The notes under the pieces were generated by a model. That model saw nothing but the letters and a program-made list of their open reading frames with translations, was not told where the DNA came from and did not search any database. This document shows, in pieces, positions 25,811 to 35,085 of a DNA stretch of 64,000 nt. The translations under genes were made by a program, and so were the position numbers. The DNA is from Parasulfitobacter algicola. GTDB lineage: Bacteria > Pseudomonadota > Alphaproteobacteria > Rhodobacterales > Rhodobacteraceae. Location: NCBI RefSeq assembly GCF_013315265.1, contig NZ_JABUFE010000006.1, positions 1-64,000 on the forward strand, in the 5' to 3' direction. Numbering within the stretch: the first letter of the stretch is position 1; each line of letters opens with the position of its first letter.

Positions 25811-26464
25811 CTATTCGGGAATTGTCGCAGGTTGTGGATCTTCTTCATTTGCCTGATCCAGCGCGTCAAAGGCGGCTGTGAACCCGTTAAGGGAGACAGT
25901 CAAAACCACATTCTGATCCGGCGCAAGGGCAGGAACAATTCTGATCCGCGCTTGCCCGCCCCGTTTGAAGTTATTCACGTAATTCTCATCTACGCCGAAC
26001 TGCGCCAGACAACCAATTTCAGCGCATTGTCTGAAAGGATATCGGCGTGCGGTCCCACTGTCGATGGTCAGCGTAACTTGTTCGGTCAACAGCGTATCAA
26101 GGGGCGCTAGAAAGTTAACGGCGGCACGGGCAGGGCGCTGGTCTTCGGCTAATGGCAGAATGTTCAGCTCGGCCACGGGATTATCTTCGCTGTCCATCAA
26201 TAGCTGGTGCATTTCGCAACCATCCCGACCATCAGGCAGACGCGTGCACCGAATTTTCCAATCGCTGAATTCTTCGCGAATAAATCGTTGACCGGGGCGA
26301 ATTTCATTTGTGACATCTTCGCCCATCTCAAGCTGTGGGGCCTCAGTCGGTGCGGCTTCTTCTTGGGCTGGCGGCTCGGCCTCATTCGTGGTGTCTTGGG
26401 CAAAAACCGGTGCTGCGAGCCCAACTAAAGTCACGGCGCAAAACGTTTTTAAAATATCGGACAT
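25811..26464 (-). CDS. Invasion-associated locus B (IalB) family protein
   Basis: A 217-residue secreted protein with signal peptide MSDILKTFCAVTLVGLAAPVFA and an acidic, Pro/Glu-rich linker (about 24-50). The IalB domain follows: FIREEFSDWKIRC, GCEMHQLLM, the conserved RYPFRQCAEIGCLAQFG with two Cys, and VSLNGFTAAFDAL. In Bartonella IalB is linked to erythrocyte invasion, but in free-living alphaproteobacteria the role is unknown. A candidate small RNA ends about 110 bases upstream on the same strand. A TTGACG element (26537-26542 on the complement) may be part of its promoter. Confidence 0.9.
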   Translation of the reverse strand: MSDILKTFCAVTLVGLAAPVFAQDTTNEAEPPAQEEAAPTEAPQLEMGEDVTNEIRPGQRFIREEFSDWKIRCTRLPDGRDGCEMHQLLMDSEDNPVAELNILPLAEDQRPARAAVNFLAPLDTLLTEQVTLTIDSGTARRYPFRQCAEIGCLAQFGVDENYVNNFKRGGQARIRIVPALAPDQNVVLTVSLNGFTAAFDALDQANEEDPQPATIPE

Positions 26465-26572
26465 TGGTGATCCTGCTTGTTTTGATCTTTGACATCGTCG
26501 TTAACACGTCGATCTTACGGTGTCAGTCCCGTATGCCGTCAAACACAGCATAAAACCGCCGTGATTCATGGA

Positions 26573-26644
26573 AAAAAGGGTCCCCCCAAAGGAACCCTTT
26601 TTCAGACTAAAGTCTCTCCCCGTCGGACTGGCCGACTTCTTATT
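26573..26644 (-). ncRNA. Candidate small RNA with three hairpins
   Basis: On the minus strand a promoter-like pair, TTGACG (26679-26674) and TAGCGT (26656-26651), is spaced by 17 bases. It is followed by hairpin GTCGG-CCAGT-CCGAC (26636-26622), perfect small hairpin AGACT-TT-AGTCT (26615-26604) and a terminator hairpin (26602-26573, GGGTTCC pairing with GGACCC, one bulge) ending in T6. No ORF fits. The predicted RNA is about 70 nt. It may be a free sRNA or a terminated leader for ialB, and I assign no known family. Confidence 0.5.
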
Positions 26645-26866
26645 GAGGGTACGCTATGAAGTTTCATGATCTACGTCAATAACGATCTGTTCACGTTTTT
26701 GCATCGGAACAATTTTCTTTAAAACGTTAACGTATTGGGGTTCAAGTTATGATCAATGCATATTTTTTGACGCTGATTGATTACTGAATGTGCATCATGA
26801 CTGGTGCAAAAAACCGAAGCCCCCTATGGTGACCTTGGGGAATGTGGGTAACGAGAAAGGGCAGAC

Positions 26867-28408
26867 ATGGTTAATGATATTTTTATCGGTGGGGGTGGCG
26901 AAGGGTATACCGAACCGCAGGCACTGAAACTTAGCTATGCAAACCGTCATGGCCTTATCGCCGGGGCAACGGGAACTGGCAAAACGGTCACGCTTCAGAT
27001 TTTGGCGGAAAGCTTTTCCAACGCCGGCGTCCCTGTTTTTCTATCTGACGTGAAGGGCGATTTGTCTGGCCTTGCCAAGGCAGGTAGTGCTGATTTCAAG
27101 CTGCATGATGCCTTTACCAGTCGCGCGGAAAAAATTAGTTTTACCGATTACAACTATCAGGATTTCCCCGTCACATTTTGGGATCTGTTTGGCCAATCGG
27201 GTCATCCGGTCCGCACGACTGTCGCCGAAATGGGTCCGCTTCTGATATCACGTCTGCTTGAGCTATCCGAGGCGCAGGAAGGGGTTTTGAACATCGCGTT
27301 CCGTGTGGCTGATGAAGAAGGCATGCCGCTTTTGGATCTAAAAGATTTACAGGCGTTGTTGGTTTGGGTTGGTGAAAACGGCGGCGATCTTGGTTTACGT
27401 TATGGTAATGTATCCAAAGCGTCGATCGGGGCCATCCAGCGCCGGCTTCTGGTGCTGGAAAATCAAGGCGGGGCCAAGTTGTTTGGTGAACCTGCATTAG
27501 AACTGGCTGACATCATGATGACCAATGATCAGGGCAGGGGGCGGATTAACATTCTGGCCTCGGATCAGTTGATGGGTGCCCCGCGGCTTTATGCGACCTT
27601 CCTGTTGTGGCTGCTATCTGAACTGTTCGAAGAATTGCCCGAAGTAGGCGACCCCGATAAGCCCAAACTGGTGTTTTTCTTTGACGAAGCGCATTTGCTG
27701 TTCGAAGACGCCCCCAAAGCACTGGTTGATAAAGTCGAACAGGTCGCGCGGCTGATCCGGTCCAAGGGCGTTGGTGTCTATTTCATCACACAAAATCCGG
27801 CTGACGTGCCCGAAGATATTTTGGGCCAGCTTGGTAATCGGATCCAGCATGCCTTGCGCGCTTTTACTGCAAAAGACAAAAAGCAATTGCGCGCAGCCTC
27901 AGAAACCTATCGCGAAAATCCACGTTTCGACACCGAACAGGCGATCCGCGAGGTTGGCGTTGGCGAAGCTGTGACATCGATGTTGCAAAAAAAAGGCGTG
28001 CCCGGCTTAGTCGAACGTACGCTGATCCGCCCGCCATCTTCACAGCTTGGGCCGATTTCCGATCTTGAACGCAAGGGCGTGATTGCGATGTCGCCCATCG
28101 CAGGCAAATACGAGGCGCTGATAGATCGTGCCTCAGCCTTTGAGATGTTGAAAAAACGCGCCGAGGTCGCCGCGAAAGAAGCCGAAGCCGCCGAAGCCAA
28201 GGAAGAAGAACTGGCTGTGGCCGAACGCGAATATCGCGCCGCGCGCCGCTACTCCGGGACCAAAGTCAGCCGGTCCACATCGCGCCGGACACGTAAAACC
28301 GAAAGCTTCGGGGCCGCAATGACGGGCATGGTCATCAAAGAACTCAAAGGCACCACAGGTCGCCGTATCGTTCGCGGTATTCTGGGTGGGTTATTCAAGG
28401 GGCGTTGA
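26867..28408 (+). CDS. HerA/FtsK-like ATPase, YjgR (DUF853) family
   Basis: 513 residues. The Walker A GATGTGKT lies near residues 33-40 and the Walker B LVFFFDEAHLLF near 270, followed by the sensor-like FITQNPADVPEDILGQLGNRIQHALRAF. The C-terminus is a charged helical region rich in Ala/Glu/Arg, then a GTKVSRSTSRRTRK basic stretch. YjgR proteins are predicted helicase-like ATPases of unknown function. A metallo-hydrolase gene starts at its stop codon (TGATG), so the two are coupled. No nuclease gene (nurA) is adjacent, so this is not a classic HerA-NurA pair. Confidence 0.92.
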   Translation: MVNDIFIGGGGEGYTEPQALKLSYANRHGLIAGATGTGKTVTLQILAESFSNAGVPVFLSDVKGDLSGLAKAGSADFKLHDAFTSRAEKISFTDYNYQDFPVTFWDLFGQSGHPVRTTVAEMGPLLISRLLELSEAQEGVLNIAFRVADEEGMPLLDLKDLQALLVWVGENGGDLGLRYGNVSKASIGAIQRRLLVLENQGGAKLFGEPALELADIMMTNDQGRGRINILASDQLMGAPRLYATFLLWLLSELFEELPEVGDPDKPKLVFFFDEAHLLFEDAPKALVDKVEQVARLIRSKGVGVYFITQNPADVPEDILGQLGNRIQHALRAFTAKDKKQLRAASETYRENPRFDTEQAIREVGVGEAVTSMLQKKGVPGLVERTLIRPPSSQLGPISDLERKGVIAMSPIAGKYEALIDRASAFEMLKKRAEVAAKEAEAAEAKEEELAVAEREYRAARRYSGTKVSRSTSRRTRKTESFGAAMTGMVIKELKGTTGRRIVRGILGGLFKGR

Positions 28409-29265
28409 TGAACGACCTGTTTCTACTGGGCACCAAGGGCGGCCCGGCCGTACGTACAGGTGGTTCGATGCCGACATCGTCGTTGTTGCGCATCGCGGAT
28501 CAGGTCATAGTGATTGACTGCGGCATTGGCGTGACCCGCGCAATTGTCAACGCAGGTGTGACCCTGATGGATGTCGATGCGATTTTTATCACGCATCTGC
28601 ACAGCGATCATATATTGGAACTTGGGCCGTTGTTGCACACGGCCTGGACCACCGGATTGAAGCGCAAAATCCAGGTCTTCGGCCCGGTTGGGACCAATGA
28701 TTATCTTGATCATTTCTTGCAATCCATGACGTTTGATAATGATATTCGCGTTCGCGACGAAGGGCGCATTCCCTTGGATACGCTGATCGAAGTGTCAATC
28801 TTTACGCAAGGGTCACTGCCAGATATTGGCGGGATAAACGTTGATGCATTGCGCGTTGACCATCCGCCGGTTACGGACTGCTTTGCACTGCGGTTTGAAG
28901 CGGATGATATACGCGTCGTCTTCTCGGCTGACACCGCCTATTTTCCGTCCCTTGCTGAATTTGCCCGAAACGCTGATGTTTTGGTTCATGAAGCAATGTT
29001 ATTGGAGGCTGTTGATGCTTTGGTGGCGCGCACCGGAAATGCGGATCGTCTGAAACAGCACTTGTTGGCAAGTCATACCGCTGCCGCTGATGTTGCCCGC
29101 ATCGCCCGTGATGCAAATGTCAAACATCTGTGCCTGAACCACCTGATCCCCGCCGATGACCCGCAATATAGCCCCGCAGATTTCATTGCGCAGATCAAGA
29201 CCGTCTGGAATGGTGAAGTGACAGTCGGATACGATGGATGCAGGATTGATCTGGCGCCTGACTAA
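28408..29265 (+). CDS. MBL-fold metallo-hydrolase (RNase Z-like group)
   Basis: 285 residues of the metallo-beta-lactamase fold. The metal-binding motif HLHSDH lies at about residues 64-69, a conserved Asp in FSADTAYFPS and late His residues in LASHTAAADVARIA and LNHLIPADDP. The general layout resembles the RNase Z-like (beta-lactamase superfamily III) hydrolases, but it lacks clear evidence of a tRNA exosite, so the substrate is open. The start overlaps the YjgR stop by one base, and its stop overlaps the convergent secreted protein gene by four bases. Confidence 0.88.
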   Translation: MNDLFLLGTKGGPAVRTGGSMPTSSLLRIADQVIVIDCGIGVTRAIVNAGVTLMDVDAIFITHLHSDHILELGPLLHTAWTTGLKRKIQVFGPVGTNDYLDHFLQSMTFDNDIRVRDEGRIPLDTLIEVSIFTQGSLPDIGGINVDALRVDHPPVTDCFALRFEADDIRVVFSADTAYFPSLAEFARNADVLVHEAMLLEAVDALVARTGNADRLKQHLLASHTAAADVARIARDANVKHLCLNHLIPADDPQYSPADFIAQIKTVWNGEVTVGYDGCRIDLAPD

Positions 29266-30863
29266 GGCCATCCCATCGCTTGAAAATCGATCTGATCAAA
29301 TGGCACCGGCTCATATAAAATAGCATCAAGGGGCATGCGGTGTTCTGTCAGACATTGAGTGGATTTCCGGCTGATCTGCTGGCCTTGCTCAAATGTCCGC
29401 CCATGATTATTTGTCCCAATGCAATTTGCATAACTCATTTCACTACATCGTTTTTCGACAATACGAACAGCGCGAACAATATCGCATTCGGCGGTTTCAA
29501 TCGCATCTTCGCGCGAGCTTGACAGCTTATCATAGGTTAACTCTGGATTGGAAAGTTGTTTGTGAATTAGATTAATTTGCGCCAGATATTCCAAAGTGGT
29601 GTCAAGGTTATGACCCGAATAATACAGTCGGTTTTGCGTGAAAATCTGTTTAGACTTCACATCATGAAAATCCGTTCTGACTGTTGCAAGCTGCCCGCCT
29701 AAGATCCACATATCACTGTCAAAGCGGCCATAAACCATAGCGTCATACCACATACGTCTTAACTGCTTCAGTTGACCATCTGTCAAAATAGTTTCGCTAA
29801 CACTGATACCTGTATAATGATCCAAGTGCCTGAATTCGAGTTCGTGAAGAATGGCAATTTCAAGCCATTCATAATTCAGCGGATCATCTTTTAAGATTTG
29901 ATCTGCATAGTCCTTAAGGTTCAGGTATGATTGAACAATGACCTGCGGATCCCTGTCGATACGTGCATACCTCATACCATTTCCAGCGTAATATTCGTGG
30001 TCATGTATTCCGTAATTTTCATCAAAATGCAGCTTCTGCAATCGCCGCAAATTTTCAAAGCTTCTGTCTGTCGCAAGGCTGAAAACATATCGCCAGTATT
30101 CCAGTTCTGGCGCATCCGCATACTTTTCAAGCACTGTCTTTATTTGCGCTATTTCTCTTTTAGAGGCATTTATGGTGAAATAGTAGATACCATATTTCGC
30201 AAAGAACAGGCTAACTTTGCAAATTTCGGCGTTATAGCCACTGACTTCCACAGCATAGATATTACACAAACGTTCCTGTTTACGGCGTGACCCACCCCAT
30301 TCCGGCGCCATCACACTGACCGCTTTTGCGACGGAACGGCTGTTCGGAATTGAGTCCAAAACAACGTCAAGCACTGGCTCGGGGTTGCGACGCTGTTGCC
30401 CAATCTGCTGCATCAGAAAAACGGCATCGCTAGCAGGAATGAACGTTGGAAGCTGTTCATAAGCTGTCAAAGTATGCTCGTTGGCTTTGTTCATATTGAA
30501 TTGAAAGGCGCGCATTGCTTCGGGCGATGTTTCAGATACAATTCTTTCGCCCCGATACAACCAACCCGACTTTACATACATCCAGGCCGCCGCAGAATGC
30601 GCATAAGCAGATGTCGGATAAGCGTTCGTCCATTCCTGAATAGCAGCGCGCCTTTGGGGGTGGGTTGTTTGGAAAAGTGTCCCATAGATTTTCCACAAGT
30701 CGATGCTGTTGCCTGTTTTCAACGCATTTTCGTGACGTTCACCGATAGATCGTTCAAGGGCCGCAAAATCCTTGGCATCGATCATACGGCGAAATTCATT
30801 CAGATCGACCTTGGCATAGGCCGGAAGACAAAAGGCTAAAAATGTACAAAGAAAATACTTCAT
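29262..30863 (-). CDS. Secreted helical-repeat protein (DUF4034-like)
   Basis: 533 residues with signal peptide MKYFLCTFLAFCLPAYA; the start at 30863 was chosen for that reason over 30890. The N-terminal part (about 20-150) resembles DUF4034: LWKIYGTLFQTTHPQRRAAIQEWTNAYPTSAYAHSAAAWMYVKSGWLYRGE. The rest is helical with many aromatic residues and several Cys near the C-terminus (CDIV, RCSEM, ANCIG, QCLTEH). Probably periplasmic with TPR-like repeats. Function unknown. It stands alone between convergent and same-strand genes. Confidence 0.75.
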   Translation of the reverse strand: MKYFLCTFLAFCLPAYAKVDLNEFRRMIDAKDFAALERSIGERHENALKTGNSIDLWKIYGTLFQTTHPQRRAAIQEWTNAYPTSAYAHSAAAWMYVKSGWLYRGERIVSETSPEAMRAFQFNMNKANEHTLTAYEQLPTFIPASDAVFLMQQIGQQRRNPEPVLDVVLDSIPNSRSVAKAVSVMAPEWGGSRRKQERLCNIYAVEVSGYNAEICKVSLFFAKYGIYYFTINASKREIAQIKTVLEKYADAPELEYWRYVFSLATDRSFENLRRLQKLHFDENYGIHDHEYYAGNGMRYARIDRDPQVIVQSYLNLKDYADQILKDDPLNYEWLEIAILHELEFRHLDHYTGISVSETILTDGQLKQLRRMWYDAMVYGRFDSDMWILGGQLATVRTDFHDVKSKQIFTQNRLYYSGHNLDTTLEYLAQINLIHKQLSNPELTYDKLSSSREDAIETAECDIVRAVRIVEKRCSEMSYANCIGTNNHGRTFEQGQQISRKSTQCLTEHRMPLDAILYEPVPFDQIDFQAMGWP

Positions 30864-30982
30864 AAATTGTTTGTTCCTCGACGGTTCCACAGGGGATAAG
30901 TTATCTGTCGCTGATTAAACCGAAAGATGAAATTGGCAGCACGTTATGTACAAAAAGCACATAGCAATTGACCCAAATTCCA

Positions 30983-32284
30983 TTAAAGCGGGCGTATCTG
31001 AAGTTGTGTCAGTCGGTTTGCATCACGTGCGACGACCTCGAACCGGAAGCCATGAAAGCTGAACACCTGACCAACGGTGGGGATCATCTGTGCCTCATGA
31101 ATGACAAGGCCAGCCACTGTATTCGCCTCGTCATCGGGCAAGTTCCAGTCGGTTGCACGGTTCAGATCGCGGATCGTCATCGATCCATCAATCACGAAAT
31201 GACCATCGGATGATTTCAGAACAGGTTGTTCGGCATCCGGGTCAAATTCATCAGTGATTTCACCAACGATTTCTTCCAGAATATCCTCTAGTGTAATCAG
31301 ACCTTGCAGCGCACCGTATTCATCCACAACCAGCGCAAAGTGTGTGCTACGACGCAAAAACTCACGCATTTGATCATCAAGCGTTGTAGTTTCAGGCACA
31401 AAATACGGTGTCATGGCGACATCTGTAACTGCAAATGATTCCAAAGCGTTGTGAGACGCATCCGGACCGCGGATCAACTTGTCAATCGCGCGCAACAGAT
31501 CTTTTGCATGGATAACGCCGATGATGTTTTCGGGATCATCACGATAAATGGGAAGACGTGTATGATTGCTTTCCAAACATTGCGACAGGATTTTTTCAGG
31601 GTTGTCATTGGCATTGATCATCTCAATGCCTGAACGATGCAACATGATTTCTTCGACCGTACGATCACTTAGATCAAGTGCGCCTAAAATTCGATCGCGG
31701 TCTTCTTTTTCAACGACACCTTCAGAGTGCCCCAACTGCAAAGCACCTGCAATTTCTTCACGCACAGCCAGAATGTGACTGTCGGGGTCTGTCTTTACCC
31801 CAAAAAGCGCCAGGATAGAACCGACCAAAACGCGCACAGCCGATACGACCGGGGCGAAAACCATGATGACAATTGATATCGCCGGGGACACCTTTGATGC
31901 CGCTGTTTCAGCGTTAGTGATGGCATAGGTTTTAGGTAAAACCTCTGCAAAAACAAGCACTAGCAGCGTCATGACCAATGTCGCAATGGCCACACCGCTT
32001 TCGCCGAAAACCCGGGTAAACAGCGCCGTGGCAAGCGAAGCCGCAAGAATATTCACCAGATTATTACCCAGCAACACTGACCCGATCAGACGTTCGTTGT
32101 CTTCGGTTATTTTTAGCGCGCGTTCGGCCCCTCTGGAGCCCTTGTCTGCCTGCGCGCGCAATTTCCCCCGTGAGGCAGCGGTCAGGGCTGTTTCTGATCC
32201 AGAAAAGAAGCCCGATAAGATCAACAGAACTAAAATCCCGCCGGTGGTGATCCAGAAAGCCGTATCGAAAACAGTAGGGGTCAT
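30983..32284 (-). CDS. HlyC/CorC family transporter-like protein (CNNM and CBS domains)
   Basis: 433 residues. An N-terminal CNNM/DUF21 membrane domain has about four helices (residues 10-190), with SGFFSGSETALTAASRGKLRAQAD. A CBS pair follows (about 205-325, MLHRSGIEMINANDNPEKIL and VVDEYGALQGLITLEDILEEIVGEI), then a CorC_HlyC domain (about 345-430). Members are linked to Mg2+/Co2+ efflux or magnesium homeostasis. It precedes no obvious partner; xerD lies 60 bases upstream on the same strand, so read-through is possible. Confidence 0.92.
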   Translation of the reverse strand: MTPTVFDTAFWITTGGILVLLILSGFFSGSETALTAASRGKLRAQADKGSRGAERALKITEDNERLIGSVLLGNNLVNILAASLATALFTRVFGESGVAIATLVMTLLVLVFAEVLPKTYAITNAETAASKVSPAISIVIMVFAPVVSAVRVLVGSILALFGVKTDPDSHILAVREEIAGALQLGHSEGVVEKEDRDRILGALDLSDRTVEEIMLHRSGIEMINANDNPEKILSQCLESNHTRLPIYRDDPENIIGVIHAKDLLRAIDKLIRGPDASHNALESFAVTDVAMTPYFVPETTTLDDQMREFLRRSTHFALVVDEYGALQGLITLEDILEEIVGEITDEFDPDAEQPVLKSSDGHFVIDGSMTIRDLNRATDWNLPDDEANTVAGLVIHEAQMIPTVGQVFSFHGFRFEVVARDANRLTQLQIRPL

Positions 32285-32343
32285 GGTGTCACTTTTTCAA
32301 ACTCTAAGGTCTTATGGGCTGAGCGATGCGATGGATCAAGCTG

Positions 32344-33273
32344 TTATCGTTTCTTGGACAGCGGATGATGATCCAACACCAGTTCTTTTAAGCGCTCATC
32401 CAAAACATGGGTATATATTTCTGTCGTTGCCACATCTGCGTGCCCTAAAAGTGTTTGAATCGACCGTAAATCAGCACCATTTGCCAAAAGATGTGTCGCA
32501 AAGGCATGACGCAAAGTATGAGGCGTGACCAGATCAGGCATGACGCCAGCTGCAGCGGCAAGATCCTTGATCAGAACATAAAACCTGATCCTGGTCAGAT
32601 GACCTGATTTGCCGCTTGATGGAAATAAGAACGGTGAAACATGCAAACCCTTTGCACGTGCCAGATCCTGTTTTTTGTCCCATGTCTTGATCCATTCAGC
32701 CAACGCGGTTCGTGCTGATGATGATAGTGGCACCATACGTTCCTTGCCGCCTTTTCCGCGGATCAGGATCAATCTTGGATCACCGCGCACCGCCGATATG
32801 GGCAATGATACCAGTTCAGTTACGCGCATACCGGTAGCATAAAGCAATTCAAGCAGGCATGTGTTGCGCAGTTGGTCATGTTTATTGCGTCCAAAGGTCT
32901 TGGCTGCCTGCAACAAGCGGTCAACATCCTGTTCGCTAAGGGTTTTAGGTAAACGCTTGTCGCGTCCCGGCCCCTTGATCTGAAGTGCTGGATTGTCTTC
33001 GCGCAGACCTTCTTCGAACGTAAAACGGTAAAGTTGTTTGATTGATGATAACCGGCGCGCACGTGTGGTTTTGGCAAGGCCTTGCGCGGTGCAATGGATC
33101 AGATACCCTTCGACATGGTCGCGGGTGGCCGTTGCAAAAGTGACTTTATTCTGCGCTAACCACTCAGAAAAATCTTTCAGATCACGTATATAGGCCAGTT
33201 GCGTGTTATGCGATGCGTCCAGTTCTGCGGCCTGGGCTTGGACAAAGGCTTCGATCCAGTTCAGGTTTGTCAT
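32344..33273 (-). CDS. xerD: Site-specific tyrosine recombinase XerD
   Basis: A 309-residue recombinase that, with XerC, resolves chromosome dimers at dif. The N-terminal SAM-like core-binding domain is followed by the catalytic domain with LLYATGMRVTELVSL (Arg I), GKGGKERMVPL (Lys), TPHTLRHAFATHLL (HxLR), LLGHADVATTEIYTHV (second His and nucleophile Tyr). It is of housekeeping length and context, not a phage integrase. The start overlaps the upstream gene stop by one base (TAATG), so it is coupled to the 506-residue secreted protein gene. Confidence 0.95.
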   Translation of the reverse strand: MTNLNWIEAFVQAQAAELDASHNTQLAYIRDLKDFSEWLAQNKVTFATATRDHVEGYLIHCTAQGLAKTTRARRLSSIKQLYRFTFEEGLREDNPALQIKGPGRDKRLPKTLSEQDVDRLLQAAKTFGRNKHDQLRNTCLLELLYATGMRVTELVSLPISAVRGDPRLILIRGKGGKERMVPLSSSARTALAEWIKTWDKKQDLARAKGLHVSPFLFPSSGKSGHLTRIRFYVLIKDLAAAAGVMPDLVTPHTLRHAFATHLLANGADLRSIQTLLGHADVATTEIYTHVLDERLKELVLDHHPLSKKR

Positions 33274-34793
33274 TATCCGCGCTCAAGCAGCAGCAGTTGC
33301 AGAGCGGCTTGCCGCGCCGTGTCTTCAAGACCAACAGATCGCAGCACCTTTAACCCTTGTGTGACCTGTGCCATATCGCCGCCGGCGCCTTTATCAAGCA
33401 AGGCAATAGCGCGCAAAATAGCTTCGCCGATACGCTTTTCGCGCAACATCGGAACGAATTTTTCAGGTAGGCTGTTATCTGTAAACGCATCCTTTACCGC
33501 AGCAGCAGTTGTGTTATGGGCCGTAGCTGTCTGCAGTTCGCCCCGCGCAAGGGCTTTTAGAAAACGCGTTTCTGCATCGTTGTCTTCCATCTGATTTGCA
33601 GCGGCTTCGTAGCTGTCTGACAATAACGCAATACGCAAGACAAGTGATTTTGTTGGTTTGTCAACTTTAAGACCCATCAGTTGGTCGGTGAACAAATTAG
33701 CAAAGGCAACTTCCAGATCAGCCTGTTGCATAGCAGCCCAAGCCGTTGAAAGGGTGCTTTGAACCGCCTTGGCGTTTCGATCTGTCAAAGCTTTGTCCAG
33801 ATTTTGAATTGCGCGTGCGCGGTCCCATATTCCGCCGGATGCTGACGGCCTGCGGTCAGAATAAATGCCTAACAGTTGATTTTCGGGAATTGCACCGACC
33901 CGGGCCAGCCGTTCGGCGGCCTCAAGCTGTGCTTTCCAGCCGGTATTTGATCGCAAGTCAGACGCTACAAAGGCCAAAGGCAAACGTGTCGTCGGAAGCG
34001 GTTCTCCGATTGCCTCGCGAATGCGGAATTCCAGTGGTGTAATCCGGGATGGTGGCGGTGTAGCGATGATATGATCGGTTTCTTCGTGTTCCAGAAAACG
34101 CACCATCAGATCTTCTTCGGCCTGATCTATCTGCCCAAGCGCCACGCCCGTTTCCAATGTCAAAGCCGCGGCTGACCAATCCCCGTTGCGGGCCAAACAG
34201 AAAATACGCGTTGAAAAGCTGGGGGTTAGACCGGGTTTATCGCGCAATGCCTCGCACGCGGCATCTTCGGTTCCGCTTAAAAGAGCCAGATCAAACCATC
34301 TGCGAAACAGATCCGGTTGTTTTGTATCGGCCCGTTCCAGCAGTGCCTTGGCCGCATCAATCGCGCCCACGTCTAGCAAGGCATCAATCCGTGCCAGCAA
34401 TAGCTTGGGTTCAAAATCAGCATCCATTGGCGGATTAACTTCGGCCAATAGCAGCATGTTCATCAGATCCTGCAAGGCAGGCAATCGCGGGGCAGGGGTC
34501 AGCAAAATCAATTGCGACAGTGTATCGCCATCACTGCTGCCCCATAGTTCAGGGGGCAGACCGGTCACGGATGTGGGTAAAAGGCCAACAGCATCAGGGG
34601 TTTGAACATCTAGTGGCATGACACTGACATTTTCGATCCCGGCCCCTGCGGATACAGGGGGTTCGGCGCCGCCAAGAGGTGGTTCAACCGAAATCGCAAG
34701 ACTGTCCGACAACCAGTCAATCGCAGACAAAGGTGCCTCTGCCAGCGCTGTTGATCCGAATAGTGCCGTAAAAACTGTTAATCTAATCAACAT
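33273..34793 (-). CDS. Secreted helical-repeat protein upstream of xerD
   Basis: 506 residues with signal peptide MLIRLTVFTALFGSTALA and a Pro/Val-rich linker. A long run of helices follows from about residue 100, with repeat-like Ala/Leu patterns (for example ARIDALLDVGAIDAAKALLERAD) suggesting TPR-like folding. Four-Cys content is low (CEALRD, RIFCLAR), perhaps one disulfide. Function unknown; a similar protein next to xerD and aroK appears typical in Rhodobacterales as I recall. It overlaps the 49-residue gene upstream by 11 bases and xerD by one. Confidence 0.8.
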   Translation of the reverse strand: MLIRLTVFTALFGSTALAEAPLSAIDWLSDSLAISVEPPLGGAEPPVSAGAGIENVSVMPLDVQTPDAVGLLPTSVTGLPPELWGSSDGDTLSQLILLTPAPRLPALQDLMNMLLLAEVNPPMDADFEPKLLLARIDALLDVGAIDAAKALLERADTKQPDLFRRWFDLALLSGTEDAACEALRDKPGLTPSFSTRIFCLARNGDWSAAALTLETGVALGQIDQAEEDLMVRFLEHEETDHIIATPPPSRITPLEFRIREAIGEPLPTTRLPLAFVASDLRSNTGWKAQLEAAERLARVGAIPENQLLGIYSDRRPSASGGIWDRARAIQNLDKALTDRNAKAVQSTLSTAWAAMQQADLEVAFANLFTDQLMGLKVDKPTKSLVLRIALLSDSYEAAANQMEDNDAETRFLKALARGELQTATAHNTTAAAVKDAFTDNSLPEKFVPMLREKRIGEAILRAIALLDKGAGGDMAQVTQGLKVLRSVGLEDTARQAALQLLLLERG

Positions 34794-34932
34794 CCAATGT
34801 TACCGGTTTTGTCACTTCGACCTGATCAGGGCTGAAATCAGCACCCAGATACGGCCCAAGATAAGCATAGCCTACCAATGCCAGAAAACCCAGCACTGCA
34901 AGATATCCAATGTATTTAAAAATACGCCCCAT
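34783..34932 (-). CDS. 49-residue single-pass membrane protein
   Basis: The ORF MGRIFKYIGYLAVLGFLALV begins at 34932 and has one transmembrane helix (about residues 6-28) followed by a short acidic tail DFSPDQVEVTKPVTLDVD. AAGGA lies about nine bases upstream of the ATG, and the end overlaps the 506-residue secreted gene by 11 bases. This suggests the first gene of a three-gene unit with xerD. N-in topology is likely from the basic N-terminus. Function unknown. Confidence 0.7.
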   Translation of the reverse strand: MGRIFKYIGYLAVLGFLALVGYAYLGPYLGADFSPDQVEVTKPVTLDVD

Positions 34933-35085
34933 TTTATTTGTCCTTCGCCTTTGCCTGCCCTGCGCGATATCTCTTCGGATATCTATGCATTTGATTTTAT
35001 ATATGGTCTTTTCGGCAAGTTCACGCCATTGAATGAGCAATGCAAGCAGTAAGCGGCCATGCGCCGACATTAAAGTGGGGGCTGT

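Noticed and set aside
26867-29265. Antiphage defence system built on the HerA-like ATPase
   Set aside because: The YjgR type is widespread and housekeeping-like, and no nuclease, SIR2 or DUF4297 partner or mobile context is seen.
31971-32528. A 185-codon plus-strand frame opposite the CorC-like gene and xerD
   Set aside because: It lies fully antisense to two well-supported genes and has no recognisable motif.
32344-33273. XerD gene as a sign of a genomic island or integron
   Set aside because: It has housekeeping length and context (aroK-aroB region), no adjacent tRNA, att repeats or cassette genes.
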